Positions 19,120-29,616 of a DNA stretch of 64,000 nt are shown one piece after another (position 1 is the stretch's first letter; every line of letters starts with the position of its first letter). The notes beneath the pieces are model-generated. The model searched no databases, was not told the origin of the DNA, and saw nothing but the letters and a program-made list of their open reading frames with translations. The translations under genes were made by a program, and so were the position numbers. Origin of the DNA: Brucella sp. 21LCYQ03. Lineage in GTDB: Bacteria; Pseudomonadota; Alphaproteobacteria; Rhizobiales; Rhizobiaceae. The stretch covers positions 124,001 through 188,000 of the forward strand of contig NZ_JAMJWE010000003.1 of the NCBI RefSeq assembly GCF_023554105.1, given 5' to 3'.

Positions 19120-21114
19120 ATGCTCTATAACGCGATCGTCTTCCTTCCGCTTATTGGCTTTCTTATTGCCGGACTTTTCGGCAATAAGATTGGTGCCAAG
19201 GCGAGTGAATATGTGACTTCCGGCCTGATGGTGATCGTTGCGATCCTGTCATGGGTCGTGTTCTTCAAAATCCCGCTCGGCCACGATGCCGAAACGGTTC
19301 GTATCCCTGTGCTTCACTGGGTTACATCTGGTTCGCTGTCGTTTGATTGGGCTTTGCGCGTTGATACACTGACTGGTGTTATGCTTGTCGTGGTCAACTC
19401 AGTGTCGGCTTTGGTGCATATCTATTCGATTGGATACATGCATCACGATCCGCATCGTCCGCGCTTCTTCGCTTATCTTTCGCTCTTCACCTTTGCTATG
19501 CTTATGCTGGTTACGTCTGACAACCTGATCCAGATGTTCTTCGGCTGGGAAGGCGTAGGTCTTGCTTCTTACCTTCTGATCGGCTTCTGGTTCCAGAAAC
19601 CATCGGCAAATGCCGCTGCAATGAAGGCTTTTGTTGTCAACCGCGTTGGTGACTTTGGCTTCCTACTCGGTATCTTTGGTCTGTTCGCGCTGTTCCAGAC
19701 GGTTGATTACAACACGCTTTTTGCAGCTGCAGCAAACTATCTGCCAGCAGAAGGCGCTGCCGATACAGGCACAGTCGTTCTCAACTTCCTTGGCTATGAA
19801 CTGCACAAAGAAACTGCTCTAACAGTTGTCTGCCTGCTCTTGTTCATGGGCGCGATGGGTAAGTCGGCTCAGTTCCTGCTGCACACATGGTTGCCTGACG
19901 CTATGGAAGGCCCAACACCTGTTTCCGCACTTATTCACGCGGCAACGATGGTGACCGCGGGTGTGTTCTTGGTTGCGCGCATGTCGCCAATTTTTGAACT
20001 CTCACACACCGCACTTCTTATCGTGACGATCATCGGTGCAACGACAGCATTCTTCGCTGCAACCGTTGCGCTTGTGCAGAACGACATTAAGCGCGTTATC
20101 GCTTACTCGACCTGTTCGCAGCTTGGATACATGTTTGCGGCTTTGGGTGTTGGCGCTTACGGTGCTGCTGTATTCCACCTCTTCACGCACGCTTTCTTCA
20201 AGGCACTTTTGTTCCTCTGCGCAGGTTCGGTTATCCATGCCGTTTCTGACGAACAGGATATGCGTCGTATGGGTGGCCTGCGTAAGCTGATCCCGATCAC
20301 CTACTGGATGATGATGATCGGTACCGTTGCAATTACAGGTCTCGGCGTTCCGGGCACGATCATCGGTACTGCTGGCTTCTTCTCGAAAGATGCCATCATC
20401 GAGTCGGTTTTCGCATCGCACAGCCTTGCTTCGGGTTATGCCTTCACACTTCTGGTTGTTGCGGCTCTGTTCACGAGCTTCTACTCATGGCGCCTGATTT
20501 TCATGACATTCTATGGCAAGCCACGCGCTTCCGCTGAAGTCATGCATCACGTTCATGAATCACCGCCAGTCATGCTCGTACCGTTGCTGATCCTTGCTGT
20601 CGGCGCACTGTTTGCAGGTGTCGTGTTCAAGGAATACTTTTTCGGTCACGAATATGCTGAATTCTGGAAGGGCGCGCTCTTCACGTTGCCAAGCAACGAA
20701 ATCCTGGAACATTATCACCATGTTCCGCTGTGGGTTAAGTTGTCGCCGTTCATCGCTATGCTGATCGGTCTGGTAACGGCATGGATCTTCTACATCCGTG
20801 CACCACATATCCCGAAGGCACTCGCAGAGCGTCATCGTGGTCTGTACCAGTTCCTTCTCAACAAGTGGTACTTCGACGAACTTTACGACTTGATCTTCGT
20901 TCGTCCTGCACGTTGGCTCGGCCGCTTCTTCTGGAAGGTTGGCGACGGCAAGATTATCGACGGTTACGGTCCTAATGGTGTCGCTGCACGCGTTCTCGAT
21001 GTTACAGATCGCGTTGTGAAGATGCAGTCGGGTTACCTTTATCATTACGCATTCGCGATGCTTATCGGCGTCGCCGCGCTCGTCACCTGGATGATGCTCG
21101 GGAGCTCTTTCTGA
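19120..21114 (+). CDS. nuoL: NADH-quinone oxidoreductase subunit L
   Basis: Distal Mrp-antiporter-like proton pump subunit with the long lateral helix. The 664 residues include [19 protein letters not shown] (conserved membrane Glu), [32 protein letters not shown] (the key Lys/His channel motif) and [21 protein letters not shown]. Its TGA overlaps the ATG of nuoM by one base. Confidence 0.97.
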   Translation: MLYNAIVFLPLIGFLIAGLFGNKIGAKASEYVTSGLMVIVAILSWVVFFKIPLGHDAETVRIPVLHWVTSGSLSFDWALRVDTLTGVMLVVVNSVSALVHIYSIGYMHHDPHRPRFFAYLSLFTFAMLMLVTSDNLIQMFFGWEGVGLASYLLIGFWFQKPSANAAAMKAFVVNRVGDFGFLLGIFGLFALFQTVDYNTLFAAAANYLPAEGAADTGTVVLNFLGYELHKETALTVVCLLLFMGAMGKSAQFLLHTWLPDAMEGPTPVSALIHAATMVTAGVFLVARMSPIFELSHTALLIVTIIGATTAFFAATVALVQNDIKRVIAYSTCSQLGYMFAALGVGAYGAAVFHLFTHAFFKALLFLCAGSVIHAVSDEQDMRRMGGLRKLIPITYWMMMIGTVAITGLGVPGTIIGTAGFFSKDAIIESVFASHSLASGYAFTLLVVAALFTSFYSWRLIFMTFYGKPRASAEVMHHVHESPPVMLVPLLILAVGALFAGVVFKEYFFGHEYAEFWKGALFTLPSNEILEHYHHVPLWVKLSPFIAMLIGLVTAWIFYIRAPHIPKALAERHRGLYQFLLNKWYFDELYDLIFVRPARWLGRFFWKVGDGKIIDGYGPNGVAARVLDVTDRVVKMQSGYLYHYAFAMLIGVAALVTWMMLGSSF

Positions 21115-22622
21115 TGACCGATTGGCCAATTCTTTCTACGGTCACATTTCTGCCGCTCGTCGGCGCCTTGTTGATCCTTCTCATCAAGGATGACAGCGAA
21201 GCCTCGCGTCGCAACATCAAAAATGTTGCGTTGCTGACCACGGTTTTCGTTTTCATTCTGTCACTGGTTATCTGGGCCGGATTTGATAATTCAAATCCGG
21301 GCTTCCAGATGGTCGAACAAGTCGACTGGCTCGGTGGTGGCATTTCCTACCACATGGGCGTTGACGGCATTTCGATGCTGTTTGTCGTTCTGTCTGCTTT
21401 CCTGATGCCGTTCTGCATACTGGCAAGCTGGCTGGCTATCGAGAAGCGCGTCAAGGAATACATGATCGCGTTCCTTATTCTGGAAACGCTCATGATCGGC
21501 GTGTTCTGCGCGCTGGATCTGTTCCTGTTCTACGTGTTCTTTGAAGCAAGCCTTATTCCGATGTTCATCATCATCGGCGTATGGGGTGGCAAGCGCCGCG
21601 TTTATGCGAGCTTCAAGTTCTTCCTTTATACGCTGCTCGGCTCCGTGCTGATGCTGATCGCGATCATGGCAATGTACTGGCAGGCCGGTACGCTTAACAT
21701 CGTCGAACTGCTGAAATACGACTTCCCGGCAGGCATGCAAACGTGGCTATGGCTGGCCTTCTTCGCGTCCTTTGCCGTGAAGATGCCAATGTGGCCAGTT
21801 CATACATGGTTGCCGGATGCGCACGTTGAAGCGCCGACAGCGGGCTCGGTCATTCTGGCCGGTATCCTTCTGAAGCTCGGTGGCTATGGTTTCTTGCGTT
21901 TCTCGCTGCCAATGTTCCCGCTGGCTTCTGCCGATTTCGCTCCGTTCGTCTTTGCACTCTCAGCAATTGCTATCGTCTATACCTCGCTCGTTGCGTTGGT
22001 TCAGGAAGACATCAAGAAGTTGATTGCTTACTCGTCGGTTGCGCATATGGGCTATGTGACCATGGGTATTTTTGCTGCCAACGAACAGGGCGTGCAGGGT
22101 GCAATCTTCCAGATGCTCTCGCATGGTATTGTTTCGGGCGCACTCTTCCTTTGCGTCGGCGTGATCTATGATCGTATGCATACCCGTGAAATTTCGGCCT
22201 TTGGCGGTCTTGTAAACCGGATGCCGAAATACGCAGTTGCTTTCCTCATCCTGACGATGGCGAATGTCGGTCTTCCGGGTACGTCTGGCTTTATCGGTGA
22301 ATTCCTCACGCTGTTCGGTGTCTTCCGCGTCAATACGTGGGTAGCGCTGTTCGCAACATCGGGGGTGATCCTGTCGGCAGCTTATGCGCTCTGGCTCTAT
22401 CGCAACGTGGTGTTTGGTGCGCTTACCAAGGAAAGCCTCAAGAGCATTCTTGATCTCACCCCGCGTGAGAAAGTGATCCTGTATCCGCTTGTGGCTCTCA
22501 CCATCTTCTTCGGTGTGTATCCGGTTCCGGTCTTCGATGCGACCGCGAGCGCCGTGCATGCACTGGTTACCAATTATGACGCAGCGCTGGCAAATGCCGC
22601 TAGCGCTACGCTGGCGCAGTAA
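21114..22622 (+). CDS. nuoM: NADH-quinone oxidoreductase subunit M
   Basis: Antiporter-like proton pump subunit (ND4 type), 502 aa. Visible motifs are [21 protein letters not shown] with the membrane Glu, [40 protein letters not shown], and [20 protein letters not shown]. It begins on the last base of nuoL, which supports coupled translation. Confidence 0.97.
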   Translation: MTDWPILSTVTFLPLVGALLILLIKDDSEASRRNIKNVALLTTVFVFILSLVIWAGFDNSNPGFQMVEQVDWLGGGISYHMGVDGISMLFVVLSAFLMPFCILASWLAIEKRVKEYMIAFLILETLMIGVFCALDLFLFYVFFEASLIPMFIIIGVWGGKRRVYASFKFFLYTLLGSVLMLIAIMAMYWQAGTLNIVELLKYDFPAGMQTWLWLAFFASFAVKMPMWPVHTWLPDAHVEAPTAGSVILAGILLKLGGYGFLRFSLPMFPLASADFAPFVFALSAIAIVYTSLVALVQEDIKKLIAYSSVAHMGYVTMGIFAANEQGVQGAIFQMLSHGIVSGALFLCVGVIYDRMHTREISAFGGLVNRMPKYAVAFLILTMANVGLPGTSGFIGEFLTLFGVFRVNTWVALFATSGVILSAAYALWLYRNVVFGALTKESLKSILDLTPREKVILYPLVALTIFFGVYPVPVFDATASAVHALVTNYDAALANAASATLAQ

Positions 22623-22639
22623 GTAAAGGCGTAGGCTTG

Positions 22640-24076
22640 ATGCAAACCGACCTGATTGCTTCCCTGTCTCTCGCAGCTCCCGAGGTTCTCCTCGCGCTGA
22701 GCGGACTGGCATTGCTCATGATCGGCGTGTTCTCCGGAGAGCGCGCCTCAACCCTCGTCAATGGCCTTGCTGTTGCTGTTCTTATTGCAGCACTCGCACT
22801 GATCGTTATCTTCCCGCACAATGGCAGCGCTTTCGGCGGTGCCTTTGTCAACGATGCTTTCGCACGCTTCATGAAGGTGCTGACACTGATCGGCTCCATC
22901 GTGGCGCTGATCATGTCGGTGGGCTTTGCGCGTGAAGAGAAGTTCGACAAGTTCGAATTCCCTGTGCTGATCGTGTTGTCGACACTCGGCATGCTCATCA
23001 TGGTGTCGGCATCCAACATGCTGACACTCTATATGGGCCTCGAATTGCAGTCGCTGGCGCTTTACGTGCTTGCAGCCTTCAATCGTGACAGCGTTCGTTC
23101 GACGGAAGCTGGCCTTAAGTACTTCGTTCTCGGCGCGTTGTCGTCGGGTATGCTGCTCTATGGTATCAGCCTTGTTTATGGCTACACTGGTCATATCGGT
23201 TTTGCGGAAATCGCAACTGCCGTTTCCGGTGGCGAGCGTCAGCTTGGTCTGGTTTTCGGTGTGGTGTTCATTCTGGCCGGTCTCTGCTTCAAGATTTCCG
23301 CCGTCCCATTCCATATGTGGACGCCAGACGTTTATGAAGGTTCGCCAACGCCGGTAACCGCGTTCTTTGCTGCCGCTCCTAAAATGGCTGCGATGGCCCT
23401 GATCGTTCGTGTTGTTGAAGGCGCATTTGCTCCTGTCACGCAAGACTGGCAGCAGATCATCACTTTCGTTGCAATCGCTTCGATGGTGCTGGGTGCTTTT
23501 GCCGCTATTGGTCAGCGTAACATCAAGCGCCTGATGGCATACTCGTCGATCAGCCACATGGGCTATGCCCTTGTTGGTCTGGCTGCGGGTACTGTTGTCG
23601 GTGTTAAGGGCGTTGCTCTGTACATGGCGATCTATCTTGTCATGACGCTCGGTAGCTTTGCTTTCATCCTGTCCATGCGGACCAAGGAAGACAATGTCGA
23701 GAAGATTGACGATCTCGCAGGCCTGTCGCGCAGCAATCCGGTTATGGCTGTCATCATGACGATCATGCTGTTCTCGCTTGCTGGTATTCCGCCGCTCGCT
23801 GGCTTCTTCGGTAAGTGGTATACCTTCGTTGCAGCCGTTGAAGTGGGTCTTTATCCGCTGGCAATCATCGGTATTGTGGCATCGGTTGTGGGCGCGTTCT
23901 ATTACCTGCGCATGATCAAGATCATGTGGTTCGATGAGCCGGTAACGACATTCGTTCCAGCAGCAATTGAACTGCGTCTCGTATTGCTCGTTTCGGGTGC
24001 CTTCGTTCTGTTCTATGGATTGATCGGCGGCTGGCTTGGTGGTTTGGCTGAAACTGCAGCCAAGACATTCTTCTGA
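22640..24076 (+). CDS. nuoN: NADH-quinone oxidoreductase subunit N
   Basis: Antiporter-like subunit (ND2 type) and last complex I gene of the operon, 478 aa. It shows [22 protein letters not shown] with the membrane Glu, [34 protein letters not shown], and [22 protein letters not shown]. birA starts two bases beyond its stop, so the transcript probably continues. Confidence 0.97.
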   Translation: MQTDLIASLSLAAPEVLLALSGLALLMIGVFSGERASTLVNGLAVAVLIAALALIVIFPHNGSAFGGAFVNDAFARFMKVLTLIGSIVALIMSVGFAREEKFDKFEFPVLIVLSTLGMLIMVSASNMLTLYMGLELQSLALYVLAAFNRDSVRSTEAGLKYFVLGALSSGMLLYGISLVYGYTGHIGFAEIATAVSGGERQLGLVFGVVFILAGLCFKISAVPFHMWTPDVYEGSPTPVTAFFAAAPKMAAMALIVRVVEGAFAPVTQDWQQIITFVAIASMVLGAFAAIGQRNIKRLMAYSSISHMGYALVGLAAGTVVGVKGVALYMAIYLVMTLGSFAFILSMRTKEDNVEKIDDLAGLSRSNPVMAVIMTIMLFSLAGIPPLAGFFGKWYTFVAAVEVGLYPLAIIGIVASVVGAFYYLRMIKIMWFDEPVTTFVPAAIELRLVLLVSGAFVLFYGLIGGWLGGLAETAAKTFF

Positions 24077-24078
24077 GC

Positions 24079-24909
24079 ATGACAATGAATAAGGCCGCAG
24101 GTGATGGCATGGGTTTCACGCTGGCACCTGCGGCTTTAGCAGACGGATACCGACTGGAGTTTTTTCCAGTCGTCGGTTCTACCAATGCAGAGGCGCTTGC
24201 GCAGGCTAATGCCGGTGATGCAGGGCGCCTCTGGTTCGCTTCTCCGAAACAGGAGAGCGGACGAGGGCGCCGTGGCCGTACATGGACTGCGCCTGAGGGC
24301 AATCTCGCAGCAACCCTGCTGCTGGTTGATCGATTCGATCCCAAAATTGCCGCCACTTTAGGTTTTGTCGCAGGTTTAGCACTGGCTGACGCCGTTGATG
24401 CGGTTTTGCCGCCAGCCGTTGCCTCAAAAGTAAATGTTGCACTCAAATGGCCGAACGATGTTCTGGTCGATGGTGCTAAGCTTTCTGGCATTCTTCTCGA
24501 ATCCACACTGCTGCCAGATGGACGCTTTGGAATAGCGGTCGGAATGGGCACGAATGTTGTCGCAGCGCCTGAAGGTCTGCCCTATGCGGCAACGTCCATC
24601 AATGGATTGGGCGGAAACACGGATGCAGCCACGCTGTTTCTGGCGCTGTCCGATGCCTGGTGTCACTATCACCGTATCTGGGATCAGGGGCGAGGCCTTA
24701 ACACAATCCGCGAGTTTTGGTTAAAGCGCGCCCATGGTTTGGGCCAGCCTGTAGCCATGCAGTTGAATGGCCGCATTGTTGAAGGCGTGTTTGAAACTAT
24801 CGATTCGGATTGCCGTCTCGTCATCCGCGAAGACGATGGAACACGCGTTCCAGTCACTGCTGGCGATGTCTATTTTGGAACCGCCGCATCGATCAAAGCT
24901 GGTTCCTGA
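24079..24909 (+). CDS. birA: Biotin--[acetyl-CoA-carboxylase] ligase, no DNA-binding domain
   Basis: Attaches biotin to the carrier lysine of biotin-dependent carboxylases. The 276 residues show the biotinyl-AMP loop GRGRRGRTWTAPEGN (residues 61-75), LKWPNDVLVDGAKLSGILLE and a C-terminal SH3-like domain with VEGVFETIDSDCRLVI. There is no N-terminal helix-turn-helix, so this is the monofunctional class and not a biotin repressor. It directly follows nuoN, a position seen widely in alphaproteobacteria. Confidence 0.94.
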   Translation: MTMNKAAGDGMGFTLAPAALADGYRLEFFPVVGSTNAEALAQANAGDAGRLWFASPKQESGRGRRGRTWTAPEGNLAATLLLVDRFDPKIAATLGFVAGLALADAVDAVLPPAVASKVNVALKWPNDVLVDGAKLSGILLESTLLPDGRFGIAVGMGTNVVAAPEGLPYAATSINGLGGNTDAATLFLALSDAWCHYHRIWDQGRGLNTIREFWLKRAHGLGQPVAMQLNGRIVEGVFETIDSDCRLVIREDDGTRVPVTAGDVYFGTAASIKAGS

Positions 24910-25004
24910 TCGAATATATGTGAACAATCGGCCTTTCAATCTGCTGTTACGGGCTTGCAAACTATCGATAGTGGGTCCAACAGGGGCATAATAAATTCTA
25001 ATTG

Positions 25005-25057
25005 GAGCGCATCCCGAAACGTGTGAAACGGTTTTCGGATAAGATGCGTGTTGAAAA
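25005..25057. repeat. Palindromic intergenic repeat, copy 1
   Basis: GAGCGCATCCCGAAACGTGT followed by GAAACGGTTTTCGGATAAGATGCG. The outer arms GCGCATC/GATGCG(T) and inner arms CCGAAA/TTTTCGG pair. It lies between birA and rnj and matches the copies at 35.6, 39.7 and 52.0 kb. Confidence 0.85.
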
Positions 25058-25121
25058 ACCTTTTGGAGCGCCGATCTGATTGCTTCAGATTAAGATGCGC
25101 TTTAAATAACAGGGAGGCATT

Positions 25122-26798
25122 ATGCCCCGCTCAACACAGACGCAATTTGTCTTCCTGCCATTGGGTGGTGTCGGCGAAATCGGCATGAACCTCGCCATGT
25201 ATGGCTATGGTCCGGAAAACAATCGCGAATGGATCGTGGTTGATATGGGCGTGAGCTTTGCTGGTCCTGAACATCCCGGCGCTGATCTTATTCTGCCGGA
25301 TATCCGCTTTCTGGAAGCTGAAAAGCACAATCTGCGCGGCATTATCATTACGCATGCGCATGAAGACCATTACGGCGCGCTGCTTGATCTCTGGCCACGC
25401 CTTAAAGCGCCGGTCTATGCGACGCCATTCACTGCTGGTTTGCTTGAAGCCAAGCGCCATTCAGAAATTCGCGCCCCTGAAATTCCGATCACGGTTTTCA
25501 AGGCGGGCGAAACTTTCGAAGTTGGCCCTTTCAAGCTTGAGGCGATTGCCGTTACACACTCAATCCCTGAACCAGTTTCGCTGGCGATTACCACGCCGCT
25601 TGGCACAGTTGTTCATACAGGCGATTGGAAGATGGACCCCGATCCATCAATGGGTCCGCTGATTGACGAAGCGCGGTTCCGTGCAATTGGCGATCAGGGC
25701 GTTCTGGCTCTCGTCTGCGACTCCACCAATGCGATGCGCGAAGGTGAATCGCCTTCCGAGCGTGAAGTGGGTGAGAGCCTGCGCGAGTTGATCGAAAATG
25801 CACGCGGTCGCGTGGCGATCACAACCTTCTCGTCCAATGTTGGTCGTATTCGCTCGATCACCGAAGCCGCACGCGATGCCGGCCGGCAGGTGCTGGTGGT
25901 TGGTCGCTCGATGAAGCGCACAATCGCTGTTGCAGCTGAGCTTGGCTATATGGAAGGCCTGCCAGAATTCCTGAGCGAAGATGATTACGGCTATATTCCG
26001 CGTGAAAATGTCGTGATGATCCTCACCGGTAGTCAAGGCGAACCACGTGCAGCGCTCGCAAAATTGGCGCGAGACGAAATGCGCAGCATTGCCTTGTCCG
26101 CGGGTGACACGGTCATTTTCTCATCGCGTCCAATCCCGGGCAACGAGAAGGCCATTCTCGACATCAAGAACAAGTTGATCGATCAGGGCATCAAGCTGAT
26201 CAGCGATGATGATGCGCTTGTGCATGTTTCCGGCCATCCGCGTCGCAGTGAGTTGAAGCGCATGTATTCATGGGTGCGTCCGCGCATTCTCGTGCCTGTT
26301 CATGGCGAAGCAGCGCATCTTGTGGCGCAGGGTTCGCTTGGCGCTATGGAAGGCATTGAAGAGATCGCACAGGTTCGCGATGGTGATATGCTGCGTCTTG
26401 CTCCTGGCAAGGCTGAAATCATCGATGAAGCTCCGATTGGTCGCATTTACAAAGACGGCAAGCTGATCGGCGATGAAGACGAAATCGGTATGGTGGAGCG
26501 CCGCAAGCTTGCCTATGTCGGCCATGTTGCTGTTTCCGTGCTGCTGGATCGCGATTTCAAGATCATGGACGAGCCTGATCTTGTTGCTTTCGGCTTGCCG
26601 GAAGAAGACGGGCAGGGCGACTTGATGGAAGACATTCTGCTCGATGCCGCTATTGAAGCCATCGACAGCATTCCGCGCGCCCGCCGTAAAGACCTTGAAG
26701 TGGTCCGTGAATCGGTTCGTCGCGCTGTTCGCGCTGCGACAAATGAAGCATGGGGCAAAAAGCCGGTAGTGACGGTGTTCATCAACCGGATAAAGTAA
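25122..26798 (+). CDS. rnj: Ribonuclease J
   Basis: Metallo-beta-lactamase/beta-CASP RNase with 5'-3' exonuclease and endonuclease activity, acting in RNA turnover and rRNA 5' maturation in alphaproteobacteria. The 558 residues show the zinc motif HAHEDH (residues 78-83), the second ligand block VHTGDWKMDPDP, the beta-CASP region with VGRSMKRTIAVAAELGY, and HVSGHPRRSELKRMYSWVRP near the C-terminal third. A strong GGGAGG site precedes the ATG. Confidence 0.95.
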   Translation: MPRSTQTQFVFLPLGGVGEIGMNLAMYGYGPENNREWIVVDMGVSFAGPEHPGADLILPDIRFLEAEKHNLRGIIITHAHEDHYGALLDLWPRLKAPVYATPFTAGLLEAKRHSEIRAPEIPITVFKAGETFEVGPFKLEAIAVTHSIPEPVSLAITTPLGTVVHTGDWKMDPDPSMGPLIDEARFRAIGDQGVLALVCDSTNAMREGESPSEREVGESLRELIENARGRVAITTFSSNVGRIRSITEAARDAGRQVLVVGRSMKRTIAVAAELGYMEGLPEFLSEDDYGYIPRENVVMILTGSQGEPRAALAKLARDEMRSIALSAGDTVIFSSRPIPGNEKAILDIKNKLIDQGIKLISDDDALVHVSGHPRRSELKRMYSWVRPRILVPVHGEAAHLVAQGSLGAMEGIEEIAQVRDGDMLRLAPGKAEIIDEAPIGRIYKDGKLIGDEDEIGMVERRKLAYVGHVAVSVLLDRDFKIMDEPDLVAFGLPEEDGQGDLMEDILLDAAIEAIDSIPRARRKDLEVVRESVRRAVRAATNEAWGKKPVVTVFINRIK

Positions 26799-26823
26799 AT
26801 CTGTTTTCTGGAGGAGGAAATAG

Positions 26824-27228
26824 ATGCTTGAACGCCTGAACCACGTGGCAATTGCGGTTCCTGATATTCGGGCCGCTTCTGCGCTTTACAGCGGCCAACT
26901 GGGTGCAAAAGTAACCGCACCCGAGGCTCTGCCGGAACATGGCGTTACGGTGGTTTTCATCGATGTTGGCAACACCAAGATAGAACTGCTGGAACCATTG
27001 GGCGAGGGATCGCCCATTGCAAGCTTCCTTGAAAAGAACCCTTCGGGCGGGATGCATCATCTTTGCTACGAGGTCTCAGATATCATTGCTGCGCGTGATC
27101 ACCTGAAGGCGGAAGGCGCGCGTGTTCTTGGTAATGGCGAACCGAAGATCGGCGCTCATGGAAAACCGGTTCTTTTCCTGCATCCCAAGGATTTTAATGG
27201 AACATTGATCGAGCTGGAGGAGGCGTGA
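26824..27228 (+). CDS. mce: Methylmalonyl-CoA epimerase
   Basis: VOC-superfamily enzyme that interconverts (2R)- and (2S)-methylmalonyl-CoA in propionate metabolism. 134 aa; LERLNHVAIAVPDI (metal-binding His near residue 7), GGMHHLCYEVSDI with the second His, and LFLHPKDFNGTLIELEEA with the final Glu ligand are the standard motifs. GGAGGAGG precedes the start. It follows rnj by 25 bases and is two bases from the DUF1467 gene. Confidence 0.93.
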   Translation: MLERLNHVAIAVPDIRAASALYSGQLGAKVTAPEALPEHGVTVVFIDVGNTKIELLEPLGEGSPIASFLEKNPSGGMHHLCYEVSDIIAARDHLKAEGARVLGNGEPKIGAHGKPVLFLHPKDFNGTLIELEEA

Positions 27229-27229
27229 G

Positions 27230-27499
27230 ATGACCATCGTTTCCGGCATCGCGATGTATTTTATATTCTGGTGGGTTACTTTGTTTGCGCTGTTGCCCGT
27301 GGGACTACGTACACAAGCAGAGGAAAATGACGTGACATTGGGCACCGTTGCCAGTGCGCCAGCAAAACCACGCATTGGACGCGCCTTTCTTCGCACAACT
27401 GTCGTAGCGTCTGCCATTTTCGGCCTTTATTATTATATGACGCAGGTGCAGGGTTTTGGCCTCGATGATATTCCGCATTTCTTTCCCGATCTGAAATAA
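27230..27499 (+). CDS. DUF1467 family two-helix membrane protein
   Basis: 89 aa with an N-terminal membrane helix (MYFIFWWVTLFALLPVGLRT) and a second one (TTVVASAIFGLYYYMTQVQG), separated by a polar loop EENDVTLGTVASAPAKPRIGR. The GLRTQAEE-x-GTVASAP motif fits DUF1467, common next to mce and proS in alphaproteobacteria. Its function is unknown. The start is 1 base from the mce stop, so the two are coupled. Confidence 0.88.
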   Translation: MTIVSGIAMYFIFWWVTLFALLPVGLRTQAEENDVTLGTVASAPAKPRIGRAFLRTTVVASAIFGLYYYMTQVQGFGLDDIPHFFPDLK

Positions 27500-27534
27500 A
27501 AGCAGAAACATCCTCCTGCATTTTAGAGAGTGTT

Positions 27535-27565
27535 AATCTCGTGCCTAATTTTTAGGCGCGAGATT
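27535..27565. other. Fourteen-pair hairpin downstream of the mce-DUF1467 genes
   Basis: AATCTCGTGCCTAA and TTAGGCGCGAGATT pair with one G-T around a TTT loop. There is no clear T-run, so it may be a 3'-end protecting structure or an atypical terminator. Confidence 0.6.
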
Positions 27566-27812
27566 GATCGGGATCACTTTGTTAGAAAAACCCTTGATCT
27601 CGTGTGAATCTAAAACTGATCAATTCAGTATAACTATTTGAATCTATGTAAAATTAGAGATGCGATATATCGGATTTCGGTGTGAAATTCGGAATGCTGC
27701 TTTACGTCTTTAATGCAATGCTGGCACGATCATTACAAAAAATAGGCGCAATCAAAAAATATAATAATATCAATAAACTGTTTGGAAATTGTCGCTTGAT
27801 ATTGGTAAAGCC

Positions 27813-27840
27813 AAAAAAAAAGCAAGGCTTTCGCCTTGCT
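27813..27840 (-). terminator. Strong rho-independent terminator on the minus strand
   Basis: Minus strand AGCAAGGCGAAAGCCTTGCT then a run of nine T. No annotated minus-strand gene ends here, which is the main argument for the candidate RNA. Confidence 0.8.
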
Positions 27841-27965
27841 AGTCGAATACGCGTTCGACCCGTTTCCATTTTACCGGCGGCAGCGATATATCGCGCCTGG
27901 ATCCATCCTCCCAAGACTTTGACCGCGTTAAACAACGGTTATTTCCGCTGTCAGGCTTATTGATG
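27813..27965 (-). ncRNA. Candidate small structured RNA with terminator
   Basis: On the minus strand, three successive self-complementary elements appear: GCGATATATCGC (27883-27894), GTCGAA-CGCGTA-TTCGAC (27842-27859) and AGCAAGG-CGAAAG-CCTTGCT, followed directly by nine T (27813-27840). The 5' end near 27965 is inferred from a possible promoter (GTGACA, 16 bases, CTATTT). No protein frame explains it; an 11-codon frame inside has its GGAGG touching the ATG and is probably untranslated. I do not recognise an RNA family. Confidence 0.45.
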
Positions 27966-28291
27966 AAAAAAATAGCGGACTGCACAGCTTTTGTCACCAA
28001 AAATCTTTCAATACGTCATATTTCCTTCGCAATTTTTACGCGAATGATATGCTGGCTACATAAAACATTGAATTTTAATACAAATCTAAAAATTGCTATT
28101 TCAGCACATCTATCGTGGCTCTGTTGATGATTGTTGTGGGCCATAAAAATGTTGGTTAGCAAACAGTAAAGGGGCGGGTTTTCAACCGCGGTATAACCCG
28201 TTATGAAACCGACAGATTTGCTTAATTTTTGCCTGATTCTCCATGCATTTGGTTGTTGCTCAGGTAATCTCTCTCTTGATCGGTGGTCACG

Positions 28292-29614
28292 ATGCGTCTG
28301 TCGCAGTATTTTTTGCCCATTCTGAAGGAAAACCCAAAAGAGGCTGAAATTGTCTCCCACAGGTTGATGCTGCGCGCGGGCATGATCCGTCAGCAGTCGG
28401 CAGGCATCTATTCATGGCTTCCGCTTGGTCTGAAAGTGCTCAACAAGGTCTGTGACATCATTCGTGAAGAGCAGAACCGTGCTGGAGCCAATGAAATTCT
28501 GATGCCTACGATCCAGTCCGCCGAACTTTGGCGTGAAAGCGGTCGTTATGATGCATACGGCAAGGAAATGCTGCGCATTCAGGACCGTCAGGAGCGCGAA
28601 ATGCTCTTCGGACCGACCAATGAAGAAATGGTCACGGATATTTTCCGTTCCTATGTGCGTTCTTACAAAGACCTGCCGCTCAATCTTTATCATATTCAGT
28701 GGAAGTTCCGTGACGAAGTGCGTCCACGTTTTGGCGTGATGCGTTCGCGTGAATTCTTGATGAAAGATGCCTATTCGTTCGACCTCGACTATGAGGGCGC
28801 GAAGATGGCTTATTATCGCATGTTCGTGTCTTATCTGCGTACCTTCGCTCGCGTTGGCTTGCAGGCGATCCCGATGCGCGCTGATACCGGCCCAATCGGC
28901 GGCGATCTTTCGCACGAATTTATCATTCTCGCTGAGACCGGCGAAAGCCAGGTCTATTGCGATAAGGCCTATCTCAATCTGGCTGTTCCGGGCGCAGACA
29001 CCGATTTCCGCAATGATGAGCAGCTTACCGATATCGTCAATCGCTGGACGACGCCTTATGCGGCAACCGACGAAATGCACGACGAAGGCGAATGGTCTGC
29101 GGTGAAAGCTGATGATCAGGTTTCGGCGCGCGGCATCGAAGTTGGTCACATCTTCCATTTTGGCACCAAATATTCGGAAGCTATGGGTGCGAAAGTGCAG
29201 GGACCGGATGGCAAAGACCATTTCGTTTCGATGGGCTCTTATGGCATTGGACCTTCGCGTCTGGTCGCAGCCGCTATTGAAGCTTTCCACGATGAAGCTG
29301 GCATCATCTGGCCAAAGTCGATTGCGCCATTCGGTGTGGGCATTATCAACATGAAGGCAGGCGATGAAGCTTGTGATGGCGTGAGCGAACAGCTTTACAC
29401 CGCTTTCACGAATGCTGGCCTTGATCCACTTCTGGACGACACGGACAACCGTGCTGGTTCCAAGTTTGCGACCATGGACCTGATTGGTTTGCCTTATCAG
29501 GTGATCGTCGGCCCACGTGGCGTTGCAGCTGGCGAAGTTGAAGTTAAAGACCGCAAGACTGGTGAACGTCAGAACCTTACCATCGAAGCAGCAATCAACC
29601 TGTTGACGGCTTAA
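28292..29614 (+). CDS. proS: Prolyl-tRNA synthetase (short form)
   Basis: Class II synthetase charging tRNA-Pro. 440 aa from [11 protein letters not shown]; motif 2 is [27 protein letters not shown] and motif 3 [16 protein letters not shown], followed by an anticodon-binding domain ([20 protein letters not shown]). It lacks the large INS editing domain found in the roughly 570-aa enterobacterial enzyme, as usual in alphaproteobacteria. The nearby upstream GTG at 28283 is less likely. It leads a unit with lolC/E and lolD. Confidence 0.95.
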   Translation: MRLSQYFLPILKENPKEAEIVSHRLMLRAGMIRQQSAGIYSWLPLGLKVLNKVCDIIREEQNRAGANEILMPTIQSAELWRESGRYDAYGKEMLRIQDRQEREMLFGPTNEEMVTDIFRSYVRSYKDLPLNLYHIQWKFRDEVRPRFGVMRSREFLMKDAYSFDLDYEGAKMAYYRMFVSYLRTFARVGLQAIPMRADTGPIGGDLSHEFIILAETGESQVYCDKAYLNLAVPGADTDFRNDEQLTDIVNRWTTPYAATDEMHDEGEWSAVKADDQVSARGIEVGHIFHFGTKYSEAMGAKVQGPDGKDHFVSMGSYGIGPSRLVAAAIEAFHDEAGIIWPKSIAPFGVGIINMKAGDEACDGVSEQLYTAFTNAGLDPLLDDTDNRAGSKFATMDLIGLPYQVIVGPRGVAAGEVEVKDRKTGERQNLTIEAAINLLTA

Positions 29615-29616
29615 AT

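Larger units (their letters stand above)
27500..28291. other. 792-base gene-free region between DUF1467 and proS
   Basis: AT-rich, without a convincing reading frame. It holds a near-perfect 14-pair hairpin (27535-27565), a candidate minus-strand structured RNA (27813-27965) and a possible proS leader hairpin CGGGTT...AACCCG at 28175-28200. Confidence 0.6.

Noticed and set aside
22748-24085. 445-codon antisense frame opposite nuoN
   Set aside because: It is a shadow of nuoN: its product is rich in His/Arg/Gln/Asp low-complexity stretches typical of reading a membrane-protein gene backward, and it has no ribosome site.
27682-27963. 93-codon plus-strand frame in the gap before proS
   Set aside because: It runs through the A-tract and the minus-strand terminator hairpin, giving a KPKKKQG stretch, and has no ribosome site.
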